A stretch of DNA of 64,000 nt from Pomacea canaliculata (GCF_003073045.1 NC_037600.1:11396758-11460757); one strand, 5' to 3'. Positions 36,190-50,274 are shown, numbered from the stretch's first letter. Notes: generated by a model not told the origin, from the letters alone. Numbers and translations: made by a program.

Positions 36190-39100
36190 CAGGATTTCTT
36201 AAAACCAAATTATTTGTGATGCGAGCTATGAAGGAATGCATCATGAAAGTGTTTAATCCACCCACACAGTCAGGAAAGTCTCTTTACGCAGCGGAACAGA
36301 AACTGTAAGTAATAAGTTTACTTATTGGGTAGCAGAAGCAAATCACAAAGGATTATTATTTTCATTATCGATAAACAGTAACTTATGAACAACCTTTTTA
36401 AAATTAATGAACACACCCAGAAGTCAGATGTCGATTTAAGGTATTTAACTAATTTACATCAGCACTCATGTGTATACTTTCGTAGTGCTTACACAATATA
36501 TTTTATTTGTTGAAATAATGTATCATACCACTTCTCTACATGCTAAGAAACTGTTTACCCTCTTTTCATTATGTGTGTGGGACAGCAATGCATCCCATCC
36601 AGTTATTTTTCTATTTTATTTTTCTAACCCTAATATCTTTCAACTGGAAAAAATCATACACAGATGCAATGTGTACTCGTCTTGTTATGGATAGCAATGA
36701 CATTGACGAAATAAATTCACTGGAGCTCTCAGTGGTAATATGAACGCCCAGGTTGGTGTCATCGTCGATCACTCAAAATATTCTAGTTTTATTCTCTCAG
36801 CCTTCTTCTTCTCTGATATTCTTTATGTTCTCCAAGATGTAGGAAGGGCTGTCACCTGTAAAACAAACAACAGAGCAGCAGGTACAAAGCTTAGTTCTTT
36901 ACTTATCAAACAAACAAACGTTTGTACAAATGTCAACTTTACAAAAATAAAACAGTCTGTAAGCCTACTCCAGGAAATAGGTAAGACAAGTGACAAATTG
37001 ACAGAAGAACCGCACCAAATATTACAAATAATACAAATATTACAAAGGTTCTACCTCCCTCATAGTTTTAACAGGTGGAACTACTGGAGCTGCCAACCGA
37101 GGCTCATTTGTTTCAAAGAATATTGAGATTTTACTCGGAGGCGGGGATAACTGTCGCTTCTCCCAGACTAAGGAGAGGATGCACTGACGGATAATTTTCT
37201 TCCTGTGTTGTGATTAGTCTAACAACCTAGTGACCCAGAGACAAGGACACTATCTTTGCTTTGCTTTTGCTTTCGGACATCTTGAGTGAAAGTAGTTTAT
37301 AGTTTGTGAAAGCCAATTAGCGGATCCATATCCATTATCGGACGTTGGAATATTTTGGTTTTGAAAAAGCTTTAGAGACTGTGACCGAAGAGGTCCTAGT
37401 TTATTAAGAAAACTGTGCGATAGTGTCAAAGAATTCGTATGGTTATGTATTTATTTTTTGTGTTTTCAACCATGTATTACGCTCTTTAGTAAAATTAATC
37501 TTTAAGATACAGTGTTTGGTTGTAAACATATATACATTAAGGATTATGCTTAAAAAAGAGAAAAAGAATTTAAAAGAAAATAACTATGACAACAACAAAT
37601 GAAGCTAATGAAGTTTAAAAACAAATTCCACAGGGCACTGAGACACCCACTGATCTATGTTTGTTTTCTTCTGTCCGTGTCAGTGTCTGCCTGTATGACT
37701 CACTGTGGTGTTTTTGATAACCTGTGTCTCTTACCTTAGTAACTGTACTGCTAACATTAAATACAGCAAACCAGGGTTGTGTAACATTTTTTGCTGCAAC
37801 GCCCTGGTCCTGTCCGTTGATGTAGAGGTGAAGGTCGTTGGATGAGGTCACCAGTAACCCGACTCGACTCCCGACTTCAAGTGTGCTGAGACCTTTTGCG
37901 AGCGGTAACGGCACCTACATATAAATACCTGATTTTTTTTTTATCTTATTAATAAATTATTGGGTGTGAGCCCCCCACCTTGACCTCCGTCTTTAACTGT
38001 AACACGCACTTTTCGACAAATATTTTTTTGTAACTGAGCACGAGAAAAAATGCTTGAAACTTTCCGAAAAATGTTAGGTATGAGCAGATTTTGTTTAACG
38101 ACTAGGGTCTGCTTTATTTGGGTCAGTAAAAGCTTTAGTTCAATTTCTACAAACTGGTTTTCCTCGGCTTCAGAAAAGATTTTTACAAATCAAGTCTTAT
38201 AACACACTTCCATTGTTTTATCCACAATTTAGTAAAGTTACTGTCCAAAAAAATCAAACCTCCTAAATATCTTATCCTATCTCACCTAAGTCAACATTCA
38301 CGCATCCGCCTAAGGTCTCTCTTATCGGCCTCATTCTACATATTTAGATGTCTGTAGGTTTTTATTCACAGTAAGTAAAGATTTTAATTTTAACTTGGGA
38401 ATAACATTTGTCCCTAAGTTTTACTTCCTCATTGGAAAAATAGAGAAAATCCATCAAAACGTTCAAGCATGCTTTGTGTAATAACAAAGTGAAATTAAGT
38501 GAATGATACTCAAATTCATCTCTTACACGAAGACCAAACCACAAGTCATCTGCACTCACAGACAGGGAAGCTTGCCGGTAGAAGACCCAACCGCGTATGA
38601 TGATAACGGAGTCTTGCAGTTCTGTAGACCACTGTGTCACAGTAAGGTGTGCAGGAGAAATTCTTGTCACACCCAGTGCTAGCTCGTTGTTCCCACCTGT
38701 TACTTCGTCCACTCTGACCTGCGTCAACATCCCAGTGTCATGACATGTCAAGCTGTGACAGCTTATTAAGATGACTATTTGCACTAAAGGATGTCAATCG
38801 CTCAGTAAAGCCACAAGCGTGAAAAGAGAAAAATGTATTGAGACTACTCAATCCGTCCTCGGTAAGCTGTTATCAACTTGTATTAACGATTTTAAGAAAA
38901 TGAAAACAAAATAATTCAAAATGATTTTTTCATTTGCGTCTGTACCGTGTAAAACAGAAAATTAAATGAAAGTAATTTTTATTCTGAAGCCCGATTTATT
39001 AATAACATTACTAATCCTCATTATGATGATAATCGTTGTTATCATCATAGTTTTAGTCAAATATCTTACTTCATACAAGACGTTCGCTAACATAGGGTCA

Positions 39101-40228
39101 CGTGACACAACCACCCCGTCACCGTATGTATTCAGCTTTATCTTCTCCGCGGTCCTGTTACCGTTCGTCAGACAAATGTTTTTTCCGCAGTTGTCGTGGA
39201 ACACAAGGACTGGTGGCTGTGGGTCCAACTGTAAATAATATTCTTTTGTCCATGAAAATTATTAACAAATCTATAGTGTACTGTGTTTATTAACTAAAAA
39301 TGTTTGTGTATTAGTGTTATGAGTTGTATTTGATAATTACTTTTTCTGCTGACATCTACAATCAAACTCTACGGAAAGTCTTGTGTCTGTAAGAGTCCAC
39401 TTCCCATACATTAAATCCCATCACACATTAACCTTTACATTTGTTTGAAGAATTTACAGGTGAAAACGTGCATTCTGAAATAAATTTAATGAAATTACAA
39501 CAGACTGTGTGTGTATCTTTAAGTTTTTATGTAGGGAATTGGGATATGAACTTTTGTGATTAGGGATTTGTTAATTACAAGGTTAGTGCTTACATTTTTT
39601 TTATCTTTAAACAACAGTCACAAAAGGATCATGATAAAGATGTATAACAGTTAAATTTTCTCTGTTTACTTTGAGAGCTGTAGAAACAGGTAATGAACAA
39701 TTAGTTAGTGATCAGTGTAGATACTTTGTGTCCTCTTAAACCTTTTTACAAGAGCCTTCTCATAGAACTTGCTTCTGTTTAGATCGTGTGTGTGTCTGCG
39801 TTCGGTTGTATCCATTTAAGTTCTAATGTAATGGGTGTTAGGTATCACACACAAAAATACAAAAAGAAAGTATGCTTTGAATCTATTACAATATTACAAT
39901 GCTTCCTAAAATAATACATTTCCTGAACACATGTCACATGACCGGACTGTTTTCATAATGTATTTTAAGATGGTTTAAAAATTATGATGACCTGCTTGTT
40001 AAAACTTATGTACCCCCATGTGGTAAGAATTCAGCGGGCACAGATAACACAGATATATGGCAAACGTGCTTTCTCTCTCTGTTTTGAAACACACATACAC
40101 GCACACTACATATAACTCCATTTTCGCTTTGTCACTAGCTGCTGATACAAGGGAGGGAAAAAAGGTTTCTTAAGAAATGGAAAAAGACTAGCGAACAAAA
40201 ATATTGTTTAAATTCTACAAAATCCCCG
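36190..40228. repeat. Segmental duplication block C, right end cut
   Basis: Third copy of the unit. It aligns with block A through the NHR exons and on to the flank just 3' of the RING exon (40080-40225 versus 25925-26085), then stops about 40 bases before the RING donor would be expected. The sequence then changes to unrelated DNA until the RING exon at 42304. Confidence 0.8.
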
Positions 40229-43200
40229 AAGGATGAGAGAATTAATTTGACAGATCTTATCCATAGAATACTCTTCATTTAATAAACAAAGTCACTGATG
40301 TCATTCAATACCTTACCTATTACCGACCTGCAGTCAAAGACTTTTATCGAACACAAGTATATGTGAGTGTGAGCGCGTGTGCATACGATTGTATTTGTTT
40401 AAATTCAAATTTAAATTGTGGGTGAAGAAACATTTGAAATAGTGAAGCCGTTTCTTACAATTTCAGTATTTAATTCTGTTACACTTGAATGATAGGACCG
40501 CTTCCTTCTTGCACCTACACACACAATGTCCAGTTGTCATCACTTGTTCACAAAGGTGTCGACGATATGCGTGTGTAGGATATGCGCTATATAAATCTTC
40601 ACTTATCATTATTATTATATATTGTCAGAGCTTTTTCTGCAACACTGGACTGTGTTTAGTTTGTGTGTATGTGTGTAAAGGTTGTGTCTGCTTTAGTTTA
40701 AATGTTATATGCTCACTCAAATGCAACATTTACTAAACCGGTAAAAAAGTAAACCTGACCAAAATAAGGACAAATATTATAATGGAATGTTAGATGCTTT
40801 AAACTTGTTGATGACTTTCTTTAAAAAAACTGTAAATGGAAAATTATATACATACCATCTTCCAGCTGTTAGAGCTTTTACAGTTAAGGAAATGAAGCAA
40901 ATGTTCAAAACTGTTTCTATACATGTTTTATAATATATATATAGACGATGCTAAAAATATTGAAAAATTGTTACCTGGCTTTTCTTTACAAACTTTTTCT
41001 TTTTGGAAGAATCACTTGGCAGGTAAGGCTAGTAACAGAGAGAGAAGATTGAGAAATATGCGATGGACTTGGACTGCTAAATGTAATATTGCATTCTTCC
41101 CCTAAATGAGTTACTCGTGAAATTTCTAGGCGTGTAATGTGATAGAAAATAGGTGAAAAATATTTTACACAACTTACATACATACTTGCATATAGCTACA
41201 TTAATACATATATCAGGAGTAAAAGTAAAATGTGTAAAAAGATTATTTACCTTAATTTGCTTATCAGTCTTTTCCACTTTGAACGAGCAGCTTGAGAAGG
41301 AACTCTATTAACAGACAGAGAGCATTGAGAAACATGTCATTTGATGATCCCCAACTTGATTAACAGTCTGAAAACAAGACTCTTTTAAGAATTTTTCTTT
41401 GAGTTAGTTTGCGTATTTAAAAAAAGATTTTTATCATTTACTGCTTCTCTTTATTTTAATGTTTATTCTTTTCAGTTACTCTAAAAGACATTTAGTGGGA
41501 CAGAGACAGAAAAGGTTGTAAATCGTTGACTTCATTAAGTCGTTCACTTGCTTCACTGACCACAACTGATGGCTCTTATATTTGTTTCGTCTTGTACTTA
41601 GCGCAGTTAAATAATATAGATAAACATATTAAAGTTTAAAAATCTTTTATATGTATATCACCAAAAACAGTTATTTATTAAGATTGCATACTAGTTTCAC
41701 ATACCATTAATATGGAGTCTTAATTTGTCTGTTACTGAATGCATTTGATGTCGTAATTAATATAAAGGTAAAAATAGACATTTAAAAATGAATGGTTTGT
41801 CCATAAATATGCATATCTATACACTTTTATAATATAAATTAATACAAATAATACAAATTTAATGTGTAATGTATAAACCTATTACAAACATCAATATAGT
41901 ATCTTAACATACATAACAATTACTCATTACAGTGTTATCCCAAATAAAAAATTCGAATATAATTTACTAATAAATAACGGGTATAAGAATTTTCCTGAGG
42001 AATTACCCTAAGTGACTGTTACTTATACGACCAAGTTAATATAAGTATCAACCGTTATCACAAACACGCAGAGTGACACTTTTTTCTCTTTCTCTCAAAA
42101 ATGTCTACAGATTGCATATAACAGCACAGAATGGGATTTTATGTACACATAATCCTTTCTCTATCGCATTGTAACTTGGACACACTCCAGCTGGATACTT
42201 CTACCAGACAGGAAAGGACCATGAAAGAAGGATGAGGGAAAGACGAGGAAACCTGTTTTTTTTAACAAAAAACAAATTAATAATACAACAAAAGGCAGTT
42301 AACCTTTTTTTTAAACTTAGTCTTCAGCTCCTCCAATTTCAGGAGCTCGTTTTTTATCCGACCCACAACATCTTGACTCCATTCTGCACTTGAAAAGGGC
42401 TTCTCCCACACCACTTGTTTCAAGTCAAAGCTGAGGTCAAGGCTGTTGACCCTGTCTGTCAGAGCCTGTGTCATGTGTATCAGTGCAGGACGTGGTGACA
42501 CTGCCGTGGTTCGCATCACAATGTGTTTGTGTGACGTCACCTTCCCTAGACGGTTGCTCAGGGCAGTCTTGACGTCACGTAATGTATTCCTGATTTGCAG
42601 ATGTGACGTACGTGTCTTTTCCATCAACCTCATACGGAAATCTTCCACCAGCTTCTGAAGACGGTCACATGTCTTGTCTACTTGCGCCATGTCTTCTTGT
42701 TCACTGACATCAACTTCCTGTAGACGTGACGTCAGCTGACCTATAACCTGCTCTAGCTTCTGCTCCGCTTCTACCAAAATCTTTGTTAGGTGGGTAAGTG
42801 AGTTTTCAGCTGAATGTATTTCAAAATCAAAATCGCTTACTTTTAAACATTCACTGTGTTTCTGAACCTTGCAGAATTTGCAGACAACGAGTCGGTGACA
42901 GAAGCAAAAGCTGTCCGCCTGTTTGTCGCCGTGGTCAGCACACAGTGCATGGCGGCTGGCAGCCAGACGTTCAGGTGTCACAGTGCTGAGACTCTCCACA
43001 TCGTGACTGCGAGTCGCCGACATCTTCTTGTGTACTTTCGTACAGGCTGTACACAACATGACCTGACACTGCAGACAGATGAAGTCCGCCCTGACGTCCT
43101 CACACACACAACAAAGGTGATCTTTACTCAGCACACGAGCGCTCTCCACCAGCGCTTCCATCACAAAGTCTGTCGGCAGGGCGTCAACAGTGGCGGACGA

Positions 43201-43377
43201 ACTTCCATCTGACTGCTCTACTATAGGACATCTACACAGAGGACAACTGGCATCAGGTTTGGAGTCCATCCAGGAGATAACACATTGTCGACACAGGAGA
43301 TGACCACAGGGTAGAATCTTTGGTGTTGTGAAGTCATTCGTGCACACAGCACACTCTCTTTCGTGTGGCTCAGCCAT
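36823..43377 (-). CDS. TN-C: TRIM-NHR ligase-like gene with a long first coding intron
   Basis: Exons are 42304-43377 (358 codons), 39070-39228 (53), 38560-38718 (53), 37735-37914 (60) and 36823-36855 (10), all phase 0 and open. The ATG at 43377 is preferred over one 11 codons upstream because paralogs begin MAEPHERE. It carries a RING (ECAVC...CGHLLCRQC...CPLC), a B-box 1 and a B-box 2 with a variant second half (DSFCFCHRLVVCKFC, with the zinc ligands kept). The NHR holds DNCGKNICLTNG, LGVTRISPAH, VGSRVGLLVTSSN and an end VTALPTSWRT. The intron after the RING exon is about 3.1 kb, against about 1 kb in TN-A and 0.9 kb in TN-B, and contains a block junction at 40228. The RING and NHR halves may therefore come from two different ancestral units. 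Splicing across it is inferred, not proven. Confidence 0.78.
40490..40625 (+). repeat. Possible SINE tail
   Basis: Contains GTAGGATATGCGCTATATAA followed by ATCATTATTATTATAT, a 3' end common in invertebrate SINEs with short ATT repeats. No clear RNA polymerase III boxes upstream, so this is a truncated copy at best. It lies in the long TN-C intron. Confidence 0.4.
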
Positions 43378-45883
43378 CCTGGATTCTAAGTTACTGATTA
43401 TAGGAAACATACAGACACGTTAGAGGGACAATAACACAAATTTAATACAAGAAAATTAATGTAAATTGTGAAGTATTGCTTCAGGATTTTTTGCAGACAT
43501 TTCTATATTTGCTGGTTTTCTTAACCGTGCTCCGTGACATGTATGTGTGTTGTGATTACAAGAAAAAGAGCAAAGGAAGGAGAGACTAGAAAAGAAAAGC
43601 GAAGGAGCAGCAGAATAGTGAAAAGATAAAATATTTTTCTCTTTCTAAAACAAAACATGAGAAAGTCTCCTAAATAGAATATCAGAAAGTTATTCGATTA
43701 TAATACTGCTTTTATTATTTCTCATTGATGATGTAAAATTTTCCCACGATTATTCACAAATATTTTAATGTCATCAGCCTTGGCAGGTTGTTTCAGTGAC
43801 AACCTATTTTTTCGCGGACATTTACAATCGTATTAACTTTCTTATTTTAACAAAGACCAGCACCCCCCTTGATGAAATGTAAAGTAATGCTTATGTCAGT
43901 AGGTTCTCTTTTGATTATATTTATTCTCTAGAAGTTACCAACCACTAAAGCGTACTGTAAAGTAACTAAATACCTATTGACTGTCATTACACAACGACTG
44001 ACCTACCTGAGTCACACTGTAGCTCACAAAGATGGCGGTTCGCTGTATCCACTGACCCAGATGTTGGCGAATGTGTTAACGATAAGCAGTGTATTGCAAT
44101 GTTATGATACTGTTTACTTACTGCCTCTCCTTCTAATGAACGAGTCAGGTGAGGGTTGACTGCCTGGCCGGACAATATACCTCAATATTCCAGACTGAAA
44201 TGTCCAAAACGTTTTCTTTCACAACGAATTCTCGCTATCACGACAGGCGGAGCAGTGACAATAAGAATCAGGTCACGTGACGTTTATAAGAATTACATCT
44301 ACTAATCTGGGAATTCCCGTTACAGTAGTTCGATCCACTTTTCGTTTCGTTCCTTTTTTTATTTTATTTTAGAGAAATTGGCTTAGATTACAGCGATTAC
44401 TTTTTAAAAATTCTTTTGTACATATACAGTGACCTCTATCTATTTCTGTTGAACCTCGTTCAAAAACATTATATATCATGATCGGTTATTCTGCCACAAA
44501 GTAAGAAGCGTGGAGTGTGTAAAGTGGGATGGAAGACCTGATTAGACTGTGGATGGTGTGATCCAGGGCTCAATGTGTTGCATTGAATAAAAGCTGTATT
44601 CAGTAGCGTACTCATCACCTGAGAAAAGATTCTTTCTTTGTAGAAAGGTTCCAGAAAAGAAAAAAAAAAGAATAGAAATGAGATTACAAAAGTCAACACA
44701 GCGGTCGTTCGAGCTAGTCTCCGGGTGGCTCAAATATTGAGTTAGGAAGCCAACCATTTTCTGAAGGTGAATGTCGGGGAAAGTACATTCTGGCTGTAGT
44801 ATTATAAATATGCTCGGTAAAAAAAGTCAGTTGAAGTCGTCAGGTTGTCACGAATGACAATCACAAGACTAGTAGAAGATTTGGGAAACGATCTTATGTT
44901 GCAGCTAAAGTTTGAAATATTTTCGAGTGTCAGAGGAGTTTACAAAACGTAAGTGACACTGGTTAATTATTAATGTTCATTTGTGGTATAAGTACTGCAT
45001 TTGAAATTACTGAAGAAGGAAATGAAAAAAAAAATGAAAAGAGGAAATGAAAAGCATCAATGGAACAATCACTGGCGGAGACTTGCTTAGAGAAATGTCG
45101 GAAGTTGTTGATGAGCTTGGTCTGGACTGGAGTAAGTGGCGATCCCTCATGACTGTGGGACTTCATCAGTATGTTGGTGTGTTTGTTTACGTTTGTGCTT
45201 TATATTTCATTATTCATCACTATTGATTTTAGACGCATATTCTATAGAAGGCTTTTTTGGGGATATATTTTAAATTTTCTTTTGTACAATATTGAACAAA
45301 TACACACAAAGAATTGTAAATATTTTAGTAATATCGACTACGCTATATACAGGTTAACATACAATAAAGACAAAGAGCTAATAGAATTAAAGAGAATTGC
45401 ATAGTCTTACAAAACTCACTTTTGAGTTTTAAGTAGATTAATTTACTTATGAACAGTAATTTTAATTAATTAATATAGCCTGAAGCTAATGCCTATTTCA
45501 AGGAATATAAAAAACGGTTTAATTCTGCAGTACTTATGTGTATACTTCTTTTTTAGTGCTTACACAAAATATTTTATTTGCTTAAATAATATTCCGTCAA
45601 ACTCCTCAATGCTAAAGGAGTATTTCCTCCTCATTCTTCTACTTCTCTCTCTCTTTCACAGTGTGAGTAGAGCAGGGCATAGAGTTTTTAATAACCAAGA
45701 AATTAAAGGGAAAAAATAATACACAAATTAATACTCTTTTTGTTTTGCATAGAAAACAGGTTGACGAAACAAATTCATTGGGGCTCTCATTGGGGATATT
45801 CAAGCTCAGGTTAGTCACGAACATATTCTTTTTTGTTTTTCTTTGTTTCAGACTTTTTCAGACTTCTTGTTCTCTGATATTCT
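43378..45883. other. Intergenic DNA between TN-D and TN-C
   Basis: It should contain the TN-C promoter and its noncoding first exon: an acceptor (ATAATCAG) lies 16 bases before the TN-C ATG. I could not identify the first exon, a TATA box, or a copy of the TM exon. The left part of the D unit (from about 45190) resembles blocks A-C at low similarity. Confidence 0.45.
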
Positions 45884-48800
45884 TCATGTCCTCCTAGATA
45901 CAGGAAGGGCTGTCACCTGTTGCAAAAAGAATAAGGCATCAGATACAAAACCAAATGATTTAGTAATAAAGAATTTAATAAATCTCCACTCTACAAAAGT
46001 TACGCATGTAGGTCAGCATCAGGAAGCGGATAATAAAATGTTTTCCATTTTATCATTTATTAACTGCAGACTTCTGAACATTTTTACGTTATCACAGTTC
46101 AAGAGACATTCGTAGTCTCCACAGACAATCCCAGACTCCTCTGTGTAATGTAACATGTACCTGTATCTCTCACCTTAGTCACTGTACTCCAGAGATCAAA
46201 GACAGCGAAACAGGGCAGGGTGACACCTGTTGCTGCCACACCCTGGTCCTGTCCATCGATGTAGAGGTGAAGATCGTTTGATGAGTCCACCAGGACCCCG
46301 ACTCGACTCCCGACTTGAAGCCTCTGGAGACCTTTTCCTATCGGTGTCGACACCTGAAGACAAATACCTGATATCGTTACCTTCAATAAAATACAGGAAA
46401 AACAGTAAGTACTTCAGTTTTACCGCTGTCTTTAATTCAAGCATGCCTTATTTCACAATTATTTTTGTAACTGCGTACGATAAAACAGAAATGGTTGATA
46501 CCTTCCGAAAAAATAATAGGTAGTCGCAAGGGTTATTTATTTTTATCGTGACTTGATGTACAAAGAAAAGAACTCTTGATTTTCGACTAGGGGCTGATTT
46601 ACTTAGTTCAATTAAAAAATCAGTTAAATTTCTCCAAACGTAATATTCAGCAGCTTCAGGTAACATTTCCACAAATCTAAGAAAATACTTCACTTACATT
46701 CTTAAGACACACTTCTATAAAATTTACTGTGAAAAATACCAATCTGATAACAACCTAAATAACCTGTAACTGCTAAATAAATACGTCAACATATTCACAT
46801 CCGTTACTGAGGTCTATCTTACTGACTTTGTTCTAGGCAAAAACATTTTTATAAAAATTTTGGGAAATAATACAATACTTAATTTTACCTTGTGATTAGA
46901 AAAGGAAAGAATATTTCACTAAACCTTTTAGAATGTTTTGTTTAATATAAAGATGAAATAAAGTGAATGATAATCAGTTTTAACTTTTATTGTAGACCAA
47001 ACCACAAAAGCATATGTACGGACTTGTCATGAAAACTCACAAGTTTTGCCTGGTGTGCGACCAGACTGGGCGAGATGATAACGGAGTCTTTCCAGTCTGT
47101 AGAAAACTTTATCACAAGGAGACGTTCAGGAGATATCTTTGTCACTCCTAATAATAGCTCGCTGTTCTCACCTGATATTGTGTCAACTCTGACCTGTGTC
47201 AACATCACAATGTCATGACATGTCAGCCTGTGACAGCTGATTAGGGTGTTTACTTGACCTAAACGATGTCTATCTCTGACTAAAGTGAAAGTTGGGACTA
47301 TAGAGACAGACACTGTGTATTAAGACTACTTAATCCGTTCTCATTAAGCTTTTCTCAAACTTTTTCAACAATGAAAACAAAATAAAACAAAAAATAATTA
47401 AAAATGATTTTCTAAACAAATTGCATCACGGTAATTTCTGTAATAAAGCCAGTTTTATTAACATCATCATCATCATCATCACCATCATCGGTCTAGCACA
47501 ATATCTTACTTCATACAAGACATCCGCCACCATTGCATCACGTGACACGACCACCCCGTGGTAGATGGCATGTGACTTTATCTTCTCCGCGGTCCTGTTA
47601 CCGTTCGTCAGACGAATGTTGGTTCCGCAGTTGTCGTGGAACACAAGGACTGGTGGCTGTGGGTCCAGCTGTAAATAATGTCCATTTTTTGGTGGGGAAA
47701 GTGATATTTATTAATTTATTAAATAACTCGACACTTATAATGTTTGATAATAAATAGTTAAGAAAAAAAGAAATATAAATCCTTCCTAAGATCCAACATT
47801 GACTAAACGCGTGTAACATAAGTCCTGACAAGAATAAAGCTCGAAAAAAGAAAGTTGTGGTCATGTTGTCAACGATACAAAAACTTGGTGCGGAGACCAA
47901 ACTCATCATTATGTTGTCGACAGTTTCTATTTTCACGTAAAAGACTTATGTTTATTAGCTAGAGCACAGTCTGAAAAGATGATCAGAAAACGAGAAAATT
48001 GGTATTATTGCTACAATAAGAGAGAAAAGAAAAAAAGAGGTGACACAAAACACTTTACCTTTGTCTTTGTTTTCTGCTGTTCGAATGTCAGTAGCTCTTG
48101 TTCTATCCGTCCTACAACTTCTTGACAACTCTCTACACTTGATGAGGGCTTCACCCACACCTCTCCTTGCAAGTCGGCGCTGAGGTCAAGGCTGTTGACC
48201 CTGTCTGTCAGAGCCTGTGTCATGTGTATCAGTGCAGGACGTGGTGACACTGACGTCACTCGCGTCACAATGTGTTTGTGTGACGTCACCTTCCCTAGAC
48301 GGTTGCTCAGGGCAGTCTTGACGTCACGTATGGAATTCCTGATTTGGAGATGTGACGTGCGAGTCTTGTCCTTCAACTTGTTTCGAAAATCTTCCACCAG
48401 CTTCTGAAGTCGGTCACATGACTTGTCCACCTGCGCCATGTCTTCTTGTTCACTGACATCAACTTCCTGTAGACGTGACGTCAGCTGACCTATAGCCTGC
48501 TCTAGCTTCTGCTCCGCTTCTACCAGAATCTTTGTCAAGTCGTTCAGCGATTTTTGTACTGATTCTGTTTCATCGTCAAGAAAGCTTACTTTCAGACATA
48601 CTTTGTGTTTGTTAGCCTTACAGGCTCTGCAGACAGCGAGGCGGTGCTCGCGGCAGAAGAACTCCGCCTGTTTGTCGCCGTGGTCAGCACACAGTGCAGG
48701 GCGGCTGGCAGCCAGACGTTCAGGTGTCACAGTGCTGACACTCTCCACATCGTGACTGCGAGTCGCCGACATCTTCTTGTGTAGTTGTGCACATGATGAA

Positions 48801-49126
48801 CACATTTTGTCTTGACACTGAATACAAATATTTTCAGCCTTTTTGGTGTCACACACACAACAAAGGTGATCTTTACTCAGCACACGAGCGCTCTCCACCA
48901 GCGCTTCCATCACAAAGTCTGTCGGCAGGGCGTCAACAGTGTCGGACGAACTTCCATCTGACTGCTCTACTATAGGACATCTACACAGCGGACACCCAGC
49001 TCTAGGTTTTGAGTACATCCAAGAAATGACACATTGTTGACACATGAGATGACCACAGGGTAGAATCTTTGGAGTGGTGTAGTAATTCGTGCACACAACA
49101 CATTTTCGTTCTTGTGGTTCATCCAT
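45884..49126 (-). CDS. TN-D: TRIM-NHR ligase-like gene
   Basis: Exons are 48059-49126 (356 codons), 47510-47668 (53), 47041-47193 (51), 46174-46353 (60) and 45884-45916 (10), all phase 0. The RING is complete but varied (KCVVCTNYYTTPKILPCGH, CQQC, CPLC). The first B-box differs from its neighbours (CVCDTKKAENICIQC), while the linker to B-box 2 is nearly identical to TN-A. The NHR reads DNCGTNIRLTNG, LGVTKISPERL, VGSRVGVLVDSSN and LHLYIDGQDQGV, ending VTALPVSRRT. This is the most compact copy. An acceptor 16 bases before the ATG (TAAGCAG) again points to a noncoding first exon. Introns diverge more from TN-A to TN-C than those do from one another, so this is an older duplicate. Confidence 0.88.
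47461..47491 (-). repeat. ATG-rich microsatellite beside NHR donor (TN-D)
   Basis: CAT/ATC units about 20 bases inside the intron after the first NHR exon. The same position carries ATG-rich runs in TN-A (24895-24930), TN-B (32455-32490), TN-C (39015-39050) and TN-E (52398-52440). Confidence 0.8.
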
Positions 49127-50058
49127 TTTGGAATCAAAGCTTCTGCTTATACAAACACAAAGATAACAAAATTTTATGTGGTTCTCATCTGTTGAAAAAA
49201 GTGTATTTATATGCAGATTTCAAAAAAGTAAGATTTATTGCATTGAAAAGTGAGGAAGGGCGAAAAGGGAAACACATTTCCTAAAAGACAATCTGATTAG
49301 TGAGAACCGCTTTTCTCAGAATTATTTTCTTATTTTTTGATAAGTAAAAGGAAAATACAATAGAGGTAAAAGATAAGAGAAAAGACAATTAATTTTAAAA
49401 AAAAGAATAAAAAGGCTTCTTTATTATTTCTTATTAATGATGTAATATTACTTTTCCTTCTCTCTATAAACATTTAAACAGTATTGTTAATTAAGTGAAG
49501 CAGCTACTTTAAAAAGTCGTCTGAGCGGGAGCTTCCTTTGTCAAGACCGCTGATAAGGGAGGGAAGTCAGCAGGTAATATAGTGATTCATTTTCCTAGTT
49601 CTCTCCCATTGACTACTGTGTCCGCTAGTTATTACTTCGCAGCAAAGGTTCGTTGAGGTTTGTATGTTTGTCTTTCGGACTGGAAATCTGTGAGCCATGA
49701 TTGTGTTCTATAATACTTAAGTTTCTACACTCCTGATTATAAAGAATTAGAAAGCTCCTTTAATAATCCACGCAAGAAAGTGTATTAAAAAATTGATCCG
49801 TACTTCTACTGATAAAATCGTCTACAGATGATAAAGTCGTAATTCTCACACAATGTTAGCGCGACGAGACTAGTCACAGGTAAGTTGATGAATGTCACGT
49901 AGATAAGGGGCGTGTAAACATCATGTGACGACCCGACAACAGACATCATGGAATAGTTGTAGTGAACATACAGTGTTTTGATCAAAATATATTATTAATT
50001 ATTGCTATGATCTTAAATTCATGTAACAAGTAGCAAAAAACCACATTACAGTGTTTAC

Positions 50059-50274
50059 CTTTAGGTTACTCCAAAAAGAAAGTCTCAAAGTGTTCTGCGT
50101 TTGAAATGAAGATAGAGACACAAACTGAAGAGGTCCATCCCCTAGAAAGATTGCTTCACCTTTGTTTGTGATACAGCAGACTGCGATAAATACTACAGAG
50201 ATAGTGATGATAAAAGTAGCTGTCAACGCTAGGGCAACAACTAGGATGTTTGGCTGTTTGCTGTCATTTGATAT
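50059..50274 (-). CDS. Orphan phase-0 transmembrane exon
   Basis: A 216-base open segment between an acceptor (ACGTAG) and a donor (AAAG then GTAAAC), in phase 0 at both ends. It encodes 72 residues with a helix at about 9-34 (NILVVALALTATFIITIS followed by VVFIAVCC), then CITNKGEAIFLGDG and a Phe/Ser-rich tail. A paralogous copy lies at 28792-28996, which argues for a real exon. It sits about 0.9 kb upstream of the TN-D start and 0.8 kb downstream of the TN-E stop. Joining it to the TN-D first exon gives a stop at once, so its partner exons are unknown. It could belong to an alternative TN transcript with a membrane anchor, or to a separate small gene. Confidence 0.45.

Noticed and set aside
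44029..44060. AAGATGGCGG start-like context
   Set aside because: Frame closes after a few codons; no conserved partner in other blocks.
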